Source: a virus. From it: a DNA stretch of 21,785 bases. The notes beneath the pieces were generated by a model. It did no database searches. It was not told the DNA's origin and saw only the letters and a list, made by a program, of their open reading frames with translations. Below are positions 14,801 through 21,424 of the stretch, in pieces. Every line of letters begins with the position of its first letter. Position 1 is the first letter of the stretch. Location of the stretch: the IMG/VR virus record IMGVR_UViG_3300032242_000197, positions 1 through 21,785 of that record, one strand, 5' to 3'. The position numbers were made by a program, and so were the translations under genes.

Positions 14801-17800
14801 TGGCTAAACAATCTCTTGTTGGGTCTTTTGTACCAGATGATGCATTAACCTCTGACGCAAGTTCAGGGTCAGGAGCATCGTTTTCTCAACCCCAAAATAG
14901 AAGTTTAGTTGGATCGTTTATCCAAGATGAAGATTCTATTCCTTCAGAAAAAACAACGCCAAAAGCTAAACAATATAAAGATACCACCGCAGCAGATATA
15001 GCAAAAAGCGCCGGTTCTGGTGTTGAGTTGGGCGTAGCACAGTTAGCGGGTCTTCCCGGAGATATAGGGCGTGCTGTTCGGTACTTAGGCGAAGACGGTA
15101 AATATTACGTAGACAAAGCAAGAGAACATTACGGTTATGCTGAACCCGGAACTGCTGAAAAGAATTGGAAAGATGTAGAAGCCGCTCGCGAATCACCTGA
15201 CCGTGATTACGTAGGCTATGTTCCAACCAGCGAAGCGTTAACTAAGTTAGCCAAGAAATACGTTCCCGGAGCAGATTACGAGCCGGAGAGCCGTGGCGGT
15301 GCATATGCTCATACCATAGGCGAAGTAGTCCCTGCATTTTTTGGCGGGGAAGGTTCATTGGTTAAAAAGTTAGGTACTGCTGCAATTGCTGGCGGCGCAT
15401 CTGAAGCTGCCGGTCAGGCGACTGAGGGAACACCCTACGAGGGCGTTGCTCGTCTTGGGGGCATGTTGGCGGCCCCGGCTGCTGCCAGCAAGCTGTCGCG
15501 TCCATTAGGAGCCGCTGGATCGTTTCTGGGTATTGGAGATGAAACGCTTGGGGCTGTTGGGTTAACTTCAGACACTCAAGCTGCGTACAATAAAATTGTA
15601 GCTGAAGGCCAACGTTTAAAAAGCATTGGGGCGTTACGTGGTCTTTCCGATCAAGACATCAAAACTGTATTAGAAAATGAACGTGCTAACGGCGTTGCCC
15701 CGCAAGATTCGGTTATTCATTCGTGGTCTGCAATTTCTGACTCCCCTACTGATGTTGTTAATAGATTTGTTAAAAATTCATTATCTAATCGAAGAGTGCG
15801 CAATGGCGTTGAAGATATGTATGCCAATGCAGAACGTGCCGCTGATCAGGCAGATGTTGCTGCATCCGGCATGTTTCAAGACATGCACAACGAATCGGCC
15901 ATCAACGCTATAAACGCGCAACGCCGCGCTCATGGCATTAACGATGATATTGTAGAAGCCCCAACAGCAGATCGGCTTCGTGCAACAGCTGATGAAGTTC
16001 GTAAGGGTGCTTGGGAACGTGAAGTTCAACCAATTTTTGATAGCCACCCAAGTGTGGACAGCAGTACTTTATCAAGTATGCTCCCATTGGTTGAGCCTAA
16101 AATAGTTGAACAGGTTAAAAGAAATTATAATGTTATTCGTCAAACTCGTGGCCAACAGCCATTTGAGTTTTTAACGCAACGCAATGATGGTCAATATACC
16201 ACCTCTGGGCAGGGTGCTGCGGCATACTCTACTCCGTTTTATCAAAACCTTGCCCGTAAGGCTGGCGAATCAGATGGTGTGCCAAAGGGCGCTCCATTAG
16301 AATTTTGGGATATGCTTTCCAATGAATTGCAAGCCTCGCAAAACAAGGCGCACAATGTTGTTGGTTCACAAATAAAAGAAGGCATTGAGCAGTATTTCAC
16401 TTCCAAGAAGCTGCCCAATCAATTGCAGGAAGCAAAGCAATCTTTCCGAAATATTCGGGGAGAGGGCAACGCTCTTGACGCTGGTATGCAGTTTGTCAAT
16501 CAAGGGGCATATCAAACAAACCCGGCAAAAAGGGCGGCTTTCTTAAATCGCTGGGAAAAAATGAACGATGTTGAGAAGGGTCTTTATCAAACTGGTGTTA
16601 TGCAGCAAGCATTCTCTACAATTGCCCAAGGGGCAAGGGGAACGATTAATTGGGACGGAGTACTGCAAAACAGAAACAACCGCCAACTTCTTGAAAGCAT
16701 TTTAAACTTCAGGCCAGAAGGCGCTCCCACTCAAGTTGGTCCAACAAATTTTGATAAATTCAACAGTGCGCTTCGTGTTGCAAAAGCATTTAAACGAGAA
16801 AATGCCAGCAACGTGTTAGCAAATGCGCCAGAATCAAGGGGGTTCTTGTCACGACTATTGGGTGTTGGTGAAAATAGTTTAGTTGATGTTGCAGTTAAAT
16901 CTTTGTATCGTGGCGCGTATAGCCCCGGCGCTGGTTATATTACTGCATTAACAGGCGGGTTTGGTTATATTCGTCAAGTTTTAGCAGACCGCCAAGCTAT
17001 GCGCATGATGGAGATGTTTAATAGCAAAGACCCTAATCTTGCTATTAAGTTGGCTCGCGACATCGCATCATCAAAGGAAGCCCAAACAAGTTGGCAAAAA
17101 GTTGAATCGCTTCTTGATTTTACAAACAAGGCAACAATTAACTTCTACCGCCGTGCAGCCATTGCGGCAAACAATCAACAGCCACAGCCAGCCCAACATG
17201 CTTCTGGTGGGCGAATTGAATACGGGGAGGGTGGCCTCATACCTCATGGCGACCCCCGGCGTGAGGAGAATTTAGCTAATTGGCACTCTGGCTCTCACCA
17301 GCTTACGAAAGAACCGGATAGCACTCCAAAACAATATTATACAGGGACATCAAAAGACCAGCCTTTTGAAAATAAGAAAGGCGGGTTTAAAGTTGGCCGT
17401 CATGGCGCTTGGTTTACAAGTGATCCCAAAGATGCATCCATGTATGCAGAAACCAATGACAGCCAAGGTTATAAACACGATGGCTGGAAATTAACACGAA
17501 CCAATACAGCAAGTCGTGTTATCCCAACTCACATTCGTGCGGTAAACCCGTATACTGGTCCACGTCCAGAATATAAGGGTGAAAATTACAAGAAACATCA
17601 ATCCGACTGGTTCGATACCCTCCGTCAAAAAGGCCACGATGCATGGATACCTGAAGAGCATGGTGGGAACCTCGCTGTGGTGCTTGGTCATGGATCTCAA
17701 ATCAAATCGTCTTTAGGAAATAAGGGAACTTTCAATCCTAATAGTACTGACATTCGTGAAAAACGTGGTGGCTTCGTGCATCGCCCTCAGCGTTCTACTG

Positions 17801-17934
17801 GCGGGCGTATTCCAGAGGTAGATAAACTTTTTAAGCAAGCGAAAAAGGCACTTGATGACGGCACGAAGCCAATGCTGAACATGCCAGATGATGCTATAGT
17901 TCACGCTCTCAGGATAGCACAAGGGCGGGTATAA
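14800..17934 (+). CDS. Large internal virion protein with ADP-ribosyltransferase-like C-terminal domain
   Basis: The 1044-residue protein is probably an ejected virion protein that carries an effector-like domain. Residues 5-12 and about 35-42 are two copies of SLVGSF(V/I). Residues about 170-245 contain Gly/Ala-rich, membrane-active-looking helices (KLGTAAIAGGASEAAG). The middle (about 260-800) is helical. A GGRIEYGEGG linker at about 803-812 leads to the C-terminal domain at about 843-986: YYTGTSKDQPF, GAWFTSDPKDASMYAE (869-884), then GHDAWIPEE, AVVLGHGSQIKSSL and NKGTFNPNSTDI. This order (HGT-like strand, G.yFT.d...A..Ya, D...vvvl...QIKs, GTF.P...dI) is that of the ART-PolyVal domains of phage polyvalent proteins. 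The usual His of the HGT motif is Thr here. The tail (LFKQAKKALDDGTKPMLNM) is shared with other phage proteins. Start and stop overlap both neighbours at TAATG. Confidence 0.75.
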   Translation: MAKQSLVGSFVPDDALTSDASSGSGASFSQPQNRSLVGSFIQDEDSIPSEKTTPKAKQYKDTTAADIAKSAGSGVELGVAQLAGLPGDIGRAVRYLGEDGKYYVDKAREHYGYAEPGTAEKNWKDVEAARESPDRDYVGYVPTSEALTKLAKKYVPGADYEPESRGGAYAHTIGEVVPAFFGGEGSLVKKLGTAAIAGGASEAAGQATEGTPYEGVARLGGMLAAPAAASKLSRPLGAAGSFLGIGDETLGAVGLTSDTQAAYNKIVAEGQRLKSIGALRGLSDQDIKTVLENERANGVAPQDSVIHSWSAISDSPTDVVNRFVKNSLSNRRVRNGVEDMYANAERAADQADVAASGMFQDMHNESAINAINAQRRAHGINDDIVEAPTADRLRATADEVRKGAWEREVQPIFDSHPSVDSSTLSSMLPLVEPKIVEQVKRNYNVIRQTRGQQPFEFLTQRNDGQYTTSGQGAAAYSTPFYQNLARKAGESDGVPKGAPLEFWDMLSNELQASQNKAHNVVGSQIKEGIEQYFTSKKLPNQLQEAKQSFRNIRGEGNALDAGMQFVNQGAYQTNPAKRAAFLNRWEKMNDVEKGLYQTGVMQQAFSTIAQGARGTINWDGVLQNRNNRQLLESILNFRPEGAPTQVGPTNFDKFNSALRVAKAFKRENASNVLANAPESRGFLSRLLGVGENSLVDVAVKSLYRGAYSPGAGYITALTGGFGYIRQVLADRQAMRMMEMFNSKDPNLAIKLARDIASSKEAQTSWQKVESLLDFTNKATINFYRRAAIAANNQQPQPAQHASGGRIEYGEGGLIPHGDPRREENLANWHSGSHQLTKEPDSTPKQYYTGTSKDQPFENKKGGFKVGRHGAWFTSDPKDASMYAETNDSQGYKHDGWKLTRTNTASRVIPTHIRAVNPYTGPRPEYKGENYKKHQSDWFDTLRQKGHDAWIPEEHGGNLAVVLGHGSQIKSSLGNKGTFNPNSTDIREKRGGFVHRPQRSTGGRIPEVDKLFKQAKKALDDGTKPMLNMPDDAIVHALRIAQGRV

Positions 17935-18401
17935 TGGACCCAATTACACTGATTGCTGGCGCAACGGCTTTATATAATACGATTAAGTCTGCCGTTGATG
18001 CGGGTCAGGACGTAATGGAGACTGCCGACAAGGTAGGTGGGTTGTTTGCTAAGGTTGCTCAAATCGTCCAATTAACTTCTGAGCCACGCAAAAAGAAACT
18101 ATTCCAATCTCAAGCCGACTTTGAAGCTGAAGCCGTTAAGATTTATACCACTAAAGCCAAAGCCCAGCAGATGGCTGCTGATGTCAAGAATATGTTCGTG
18201 AGCCAATACGGCATGGCGGCTTGGACGGCAATTCAGAAAGAAGTAACTGAGATGCGGAAAGAAGCGGCTAGGGAAGCCGCAGCAGCCATGAAACAGCAAA
18301 AAGAAACACAGGATGATCTAATTATGATAAGCAGCATCATTGGATTTTTGGTAGTTGGTATTGGTATAATCGGTATAATTCTTATGATAACGGTGAAGTA
18401 A
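17934..18401 (+). CDS. Phage protein with one C-terminal membrane segment
   Basis: This 155-residue protein of unknown function has an N-terminal amphipathic part (ITLIAGATALYNTIKSAVD), a long charged helical middle with likely coiled coil (EVTEMRKEAAREAAAAMKQQ), and one strong transmembrane segment at about residues 129-153 (LIMISSIIGFLVVGIGIIGI). It lies between the last virion protein and the holin, with its ATG overlapping the previous stop (TAATG) and one base separating its stop from the holin ATG. A role in lysis timing, as an envelope-spanning helper, or as a minor virion protein are all possible. The C-terminal anchor argues against a classical inner-membrane spanin, whose anchor is N-terminal. 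Confidence 0.65.
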   Translation: MDPITLIAGATALYNTIKSAVDAGQDVMETADKVGGLFAKVAQIVQLTSEPRKKKLFQSQADFEAEAVKIYTTKAKAQQMAADVKNMFVSQYGMAAWTAIQKEVTEMRKEAAREAAAAMKQQKETQDDLIMISSIIGFLVVGIGIIGIILMITVK

Positions 18402-18402
18402 A

Positions 18403-18906
18403 ATGGACCTTCTTAAAACTTTTGGCCCCTTGTTGGGATCAGTTGCTCCTACCATTGCTACAGCCCTAGGCGGCCCTGTCGCGGGTATAGCTGTGAAAGC
18501 CCTCTCTGGGGCTTTGTTTGGCCATCAGGACGGCAGCGACGAAGATATTCAGGCTGCTCTCGCCAATCCTACGGGCGACCAATTGGCTGCGCTTAAAAAG
18601 ATTGATGCTGATTTCAAAACTCAAATGAAGTCTTTGGACATTGATCTAGAGCGTATTGCAGCAGACGACCGCGCTTCCGCTCGCAGCATGGCAATTGCTA
18701 CGCACGATTGGACCCCTCGCGCTATTGCATTTATCGTTGTAGCGGCTTGGGTATTCATCCAATGGCATTTGTTTAATGGTACAGTTCCAGACAATATGAA
18801 GGAACTTATCTCTCGTATGCTTGGAACGCTTGATGCGGCATTGACCTTGGTCCTGTCGTATTATTTTGGTGCTTCACATCAACACTCCCCCTCTCCAAAG
18901 GAATAA
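18403..18906 (+). CDS. 3-TM holin
   Basis: The protein likely makes the inner-membrane lesions that release the endolysin. It has 167 residues and three hydrophobic segments: about 6-40 (Gly/Ala-rich, LLGSVAPTIATALGG and onward), about 104-122 (AIAFIVVAAWVFIQWHLF) and about 141-157 (LDAALTLVLSYYFGAS). Between the first two lies a charged helical part with ADDRASARSMA and HDWTPR, the mark of the GTA-type 3-TM holin family (Holin_3TMs). The endolysin gene follows after 3 bases, forming a normal lysis cassette. Confidence 0.85.
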   Translation: MDLLKTFGPLLGSVAPTIATALGGPVAGIAVKALSGALFGHQDGSDEDIQAALANPTGDQLAALKKIDADFKTQMKSLDIDLERIAADDRASARSMAIATHDWTPRAIAFIVVAAWVFIQWHLFNGTVPDNMKELISRMLGTLDAALTLVLSYYFGASHQHSPSPKE

Positions 18907-18909
18907 ACC

Positions 18910-19422
18910 GTGAAAGATAATTGGGAACAGTGCTTTGCCCTCATTTTAAAAGAAGAGGGTGGGTTCGTCGATGACCCTCGCGATCCCGGCGGGGCAACTA
19001 ATCTAGGTTGCACAAAGGCGGCATGGGAAGCCTATGTAGGCCATGAAGTGACTAAAAACGACATCAAGGCTTTAACGCCCAAAGACGTAATGCCGCTATA
19101 CAAAAGCAAATATTGGGATAAAATCAAGGGAGATGAACTTCCCTCCGGTGTAGACTATGCAGTCTTTGATTTTGCCATCAATTCGGGGCCGTCCAGAGCC
19201 GCAAAAACCCTTCAGTCGGTTGTCGGTGTGGCAACGGATGGGTCCATCGGTCCCGCCACGCTTGCTGCTCTTGAAACGTCTAACATACGTGACATTGCTA
19301 CGCGAATCTGCGAAGAACGTTTAGCATTCTTGCAGGGATTGCCCACTTGGGGTACGTTTGGAAAAGGTTGGGGCGCAAGAGTTTCTAGGGTTGAAAACAT
19401 TGCATTTCGTATGGTAGGGTAA
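18910..19422 (+). CDS. Endolysin, glycoside hydrolase family 108
   Basis: This is a peptidoglycan-cleaving lysozyme-type endolysin of 170 residues. EEGGFVDDPRDPGGATNLG (residues 15-33) is the family 108 signature with the catalytic Glu at position 16. The middle contains YWDKIKGDELPSGVDYAVFD and INSGPSRAAKTLQ. The C-terminal part (VATDGSIGPATLAALE, then YGE-type ERLAFLQGLPTWGTFGKGW) matches the peptidoglycan-binding half of this family (PG_binding_3). The length is normal and no signal peptide or anchor is seen, so export depends on the holin. The start is GTG, with AAAGGA about 8 bases upstream. It is the last gene of the late block and is followed at once by a terminator. Confidence 0.92.
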   Translation: MKDNWEQCFALILKEEGGFVDDPRDPGGATNLGCTKAAWEAYVGHEVTKNDIKALTPKDVMPLYKSKYWDKIKGDELPSGVDYAVFDFAINSGPSRAAKTLQSVVGVATDGSIGPATLAALETSNIRDIATRICEERLAFLQGLPTWGTFGKGWGARVSRVENIAFRMVG

Positions 19423-19456
19423 ACACCTCACCCGGAATGGTCCGGGCGGGTGTTTT
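19422..19456 (+). terminator. First late-block terminator hairpin (possibly two-way)
   Basis: AACACC (19422-19427) pairs with GGTGTT (19449-19454), and CCCGGA (19431-19436) pairs with TCCGGG (19441-19446), with a small internal loop and an ATGG tip, followed by TT. On the minus strand the same hairpin is followed by TTTA, so it could also end the early transcript. The U-tract is short on both sides. Confidence 0.65.
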
Positions 19457-19463
19457 CCTAGAC

Positions 19464-19802
19464 TTAAAAAGAGGGCTTGGTTTTCGAGTCCTCTTCTTTT
19501 TTTTCTCCAATCGTGATGACATATTCGCAATTGCTGACTACAGGCAAATTGCGTCCAGACTTTTTGTACATTCTGGAACTGTCAAGCCATCCAAGGTCAC
19601 GCAATCCGTTAAGGGTGCGCACCGTGGTTCCAATAGACATATGACTCAGACTGGCTATCTCTTCAATCGTAGCGGTAAACTGTTTGCGTCTATACGTTTC
19701 CAAAATACGGAGCATAAGAATTTGCTCCCTTGGTTTAGCATTTACGGTCCAGATCACCATTTGTTGAGGCGTTAGGGGCTGTGACATCTTTGACTGTACC
19801 AT
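19464..19802 (-). CDS. Winged-helix/HTH DNA-binding protein
   Basis: This 112-residue protein is probably a DNA-binding regulator. Residues about 27-73 form a winged-helix type fold: a leading helix (EQILMLRILETYRRK), then TIEEIASLSHMSIGTTVRTL as helix-turn-helix, and NGLRDLGWLDSSRMY as recognition-helix end and wing. The C-terminus is charged (GEKKEEDSKTKP). No effector or catalytic domain is seen. The listed ATG at 19802 overlaps the previous gene by 68 bases and lacks a clear ribosome binding site. Met6 (ATG at 19787) or Met15 (19760) are alternative starts that also overlap. It is the last gene of the left-going operon, and its 3' end overlaps the second late terminator. Confidence 0.7.
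   Translation of the reverse strand: MVQSKMSQPLTPQQMVIWTVNAKPREQILMLRILETYRRKQFTATIEEIASLSHMSIGTTVRTLNGLRDLGWLDSSRMYKKSGRNLPVVSNCEYVITIGEKKEEDSKTKPSF
19469..19504 (+). terminator. Second late-block terminator with long U-tract
   Basis: AAGAGGGCTT (19469-19478) pairs with GAGTCCTCTT (19486-19495) over 10 bp including two G-U pairs, with a 7-base loop, followed by C and eight T (19497-19504). This is a classic rho-independent terminator for + strand transcription. It lies inside the 3' end of the opposite-strand winged-helix gene. Confidence 0.8.
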
Positions 19803-20010
19803 ACATTACATTAGGTATTTTAGGGCGGTTAAAACTTGGATTGGTTTGAGCTCTAATTTGAGTGTTGGGCCAAGTCCAAATTTCTCCCGTATTCTCCTGT
19901 ACGCAAACCCACATTAAGTGATGTTCCTCACCGTAGTCGATGAGGAAGTGAGCCAATGCTGGTCCTTTCGGAGTCAGCAAAGGCATTGTTGGATTGAGTT
20001 GAACAATCAA
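19735..20010 (-). CDS. Conserved small early phage protein (DYG...HHLMWV type)
   Basis: This 91-residue protein of unknown function contains a pattern seen in small phage early proteins: LLTPKGPALAHFLIDYGEEH followed by HLMWVCVQENTGEIWTWPN and a final IRAQTN.S..RP element. The fold is probably a small beta barrel, but this is a guess. It starts at TTG (20010-20008), overlapping the previous stop in TTGA, and AAGGA about 10 bases upstream supports this start. The last about 22 codons overlap the winged-helix gene in another frame. Confidence 0.7.
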   Translation of the reverse strand: MIVQLNPTMPLLTPKGPALAHFLIDYGEEHHLMWVCVQENTGEIWTWPNTQIRAQTNPSFNRPKIPNVMYGTVKDVTAPNASTNGDLDRKC

Positions 20011-20333
20011 TGTGATTTTTCCTTACCGACCGTTAGGATATGCTTCAAGTATTCTTGAGTTATCCCTTTGATCTTTTTGAATGTCATATCCAAAGTATTG
20101 TCCTCCAAGACTTCGCGGTTCATCATGCAGACAATCAGCATCAAAGCCACGCTGTGAACAATAATAACATCTGACATGTCCGAAAAATCTGGATCGTTCT
20201 TTTTCATTTCCTCTGCCGACTGGTTGACAAACATTGATAATTTGTCCGCCAAAGGAAAAGCATGGTCAAAGATATTATCCAAAGGGTTGTCTTTAAGATT
20301 TGGATCAAAATCATCCGGTAGAATTAGTGCCAT
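20007..20333 (-). CDS. Hypothetical early phage protein
   Basis: This is a 108-residue, mostly helical protein of unknown function. The N-terminus is acidic (LPDDFDPNLKDNPLDNIFDH), the centre has a hydrophobic helix (SDVIIVHSVALMLIVCMMN) and the end is basic (KKIKGITQEYLKHILTVGKEK). The central helix could span a membrane, but it is short of charge only for about 18 residues, so a buried helix of a soluble protein is equally likely. Its start is well supported by AAGGAGG (20341-20347) 7 bases upstream. The start overlaps the end of the HNH gene by 23 bases. Confidence 0.65.
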   Translation of the reverse strand: MALILPDDFDPNLKDNPLDNIFDHAFPLADKLSMFVNQSAEEMKKNDPDFSDMSDVIIVHSVALMLIVCMMNREVLEDNTLDMTFKKIKGITQEYLKHILTVGKEKSH

Positions 20334-20679
20334 CGTCGTACCTCCTTACTACAGTTCCATCCATCTTCCGCTTCAACGGAGATTTTTTACCAAAAGGTAA
20401 CGGCGACCTTGAAGTGTGACCACCAAGGTGACGCGCCTCGCGCCGTTTAGCCTTTGCAATTTGACCCACATCAATAGTCGTTTTGTCTCTATGGCATTTG
20501 ATGTGCGCTGGAGCCCAATTGCTTTCGTTATCTTCACCGCCCATCGCAAAAGGAATAATATGCTCAAGTTCCCAACTTTCGCCAATTCCAATTTTACCTC
20601 CACATATGTGACAGATGCCTCCATGTTTTTGAAAGAGGATTATCCGCTGTGTCGTTGAAAGTCTTTTGCGCTTTGCCAT
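20311..20679 (-). CDS. HNH endonuclease (phage early type)
   Basis: This 122-residue protein has a complete HNH site: the CxxC pair CHIC at 23-26, WELEHIIPFAMGGEDN with Glu39-His40, and HIKCHRDKT with Cys62-His63, so a zinc-bound beta-beta-alpha-metal nuclease is likely. The basic tail (KAKRREARHLGG, SPLKRKMDGTVVRRYDDG) resembles that of small HNH proteins frequent in phages of alphaproteobacteria. The role may be in DNA packaging, recombination or host DNA breakdown. Its ATG lies 3 bases after the stop of the SSB-like gene (TAAATCATG), so reinitiation is likely, as no good ribosome binding site is present. Confidence 0.88.
   Translation of the reverse strand: MAKRKRLSTTQRIILFQKHGGICHICGGKIGIGESWELEHIIPFAMGGEDNESNWAPAHIKCHRDKTTIDVGQIAKAKRREARHLGGHTSRSPLPFGKKSPLKRKMDGTVVRRYDDGTNSTG
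20341..20347 (-). promoter_or_regulatory. Strong Shine-Dalgarno AAGGAGG
   Basis: AAGGAGG read on the minus strand lies 7 bases before the ATG at 20333 and inside the 3' end of the HNH gene. It is the best ribosome binding site of the early operon and fixes the start of the 108-residue protein. Confidence 0.75.
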
Positions 20680-20682
20680 GAT

Positions 20683-20970
20683 TTAGAAGGGTAGATCGTC
20701 ATCTAAATCGCTAGAAAACGACTGCTTAGGCTTCTCTGTTGGGGTAAAAGTCTTTTTGGGTGTGAACCCAATGCCGGGTTTTGGTTTGGCTTCATCGCCC
20801 ACCTTACCGGAAAGAAATGTGTCACCAGACTTTGTGGTTCTGTTCCACAACGCGACCTCATGGTCCACGCCATCGATGTTAACAGTCCCCCTCCAATCGG
20901 GTTGTTTTTCGTTCTTTTTCGTTCCCGCTTTAAACAACGAGATATCACCGGGTTTACTTTCCCATGCCAT
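20683..20970 (-). CDS. SSB-like protein with acidic C-terminal tip
   Basis: This 95-residue protein is a probable single-stranded DNA-binding protein. The N-terminal part (SLFKAGTKKNEKQPDWRG, then TVNIDGVDHEVALWNRTTKS and TFLSGKVGD) looks like one small OB-type beta barrel. A Pro/Lys-rich linker leads to SSDLDDDLPF, which closely resembles the acidic tip of bacterial SSB that recruits repair partners. A GTG at 20979 would give 98 residues, but AAGGAG (20979-20984) sits 8 bases before the ATG at 20970, so the ATG is chosen. The barrel is shorter than normal SSB (about 110 residues). It lies two genes downstream of the ERF-type annealing protein, a usual pairing. Confidence 0.75.
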   Translation of the reverse strand: MAWESKPGDISLFKAGTKKNEKQPDWRGTVNIDGVDHEVALWNRTTKSGDTFLSGKVGDEAKPKPGIGFTPKKTFTPTEKPKQSFSSDLDDDLPF

Positions 20971-21424
20971 TTTCTTCACTCCTTAGTTCGTTAATACTGA
21001 TACCGACCATTTTTTGTACTTCAAACAATAGTTCATCTATTGTTATTCCGGGAATAACTTCTTCAACAATCAAATCCAAAGCGGCGTTGAGAAACTTCCC
21101 AAATTCATCCTGTCCCATTGCGTTAAAGCTAGTAGACTTTGCAACCCACCAAACCTTATCATTATGAAACCGAACCTCTTCTACATACCCAAGGCGGACC
21201 TTTATCCATAACAGTAACTGTTCTGGTTTTTGATACGTCTCATGGTTTTCGCATACTTTGTGCAGCAGCCCCCAAAAGAACCTGTGCTGCCGACTACTTC
21301 TCGTCCGCGCTATCGTAATGGATAAATCCTTGTTCTCAGGAAACTCCATCAACGCTTCTTCGTCTATGAGGGAGCAGGGTTCTAGCTTGCTCCCCCTTCG
21401 ACGCGCATAGATTGTATCAGCCAT
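20954..21424 (-). CDS. Phage recombination-associated protein (DUF1367/NinB-like)
   Basis: This 156-residue protein lies between the ERF-type and SSB-like genes. The N-terminus (YARRRGSKLEPCSLIDEEAL) is followed by PENKDLSITIARTRSSRQHR and FFWGLLHKVCENHETY. The R...R..RQH.FFWGLL pattern is like DUF1367 and NinB-type phage proteins, which are linked to recombination. The C-terminal half has VRLGYVEEVRFH, WWVAKSTSFNAMGQDEFGKF and a helix with LDLIVEEVIPG. The ATG overlaps the stop of the previous gene by 8 bases. The family link is tentative. The role in recombination or repair is inferred from the neighbours. Confidence 0.6.
   Translation of the reverse strand: MADTIYARRRGSKLEPCSLIDEEALMEFPENKDLSITIARTRSSRQHRFFWGLLHKVCENHETYQKPEQLLLWIKVRLGYVEEVRFHNDKVWWVAKSTSFNAMGQDEFGKFLNAALDLIVEEVIPGITIDELLFEVQKMVGISINELRSEENGMGK

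Noticed and set aside
19478-19493. GGTTTTCGAGTCC resembles a tRNA T-arm and therefore a phage attachment site
   Set aside because: The loop has two extra T bases, no acceptor or anticodon arms are present nearby, and the sequence is explained by the terminator hairpin with its T-tract. No integrase gene is in the window.
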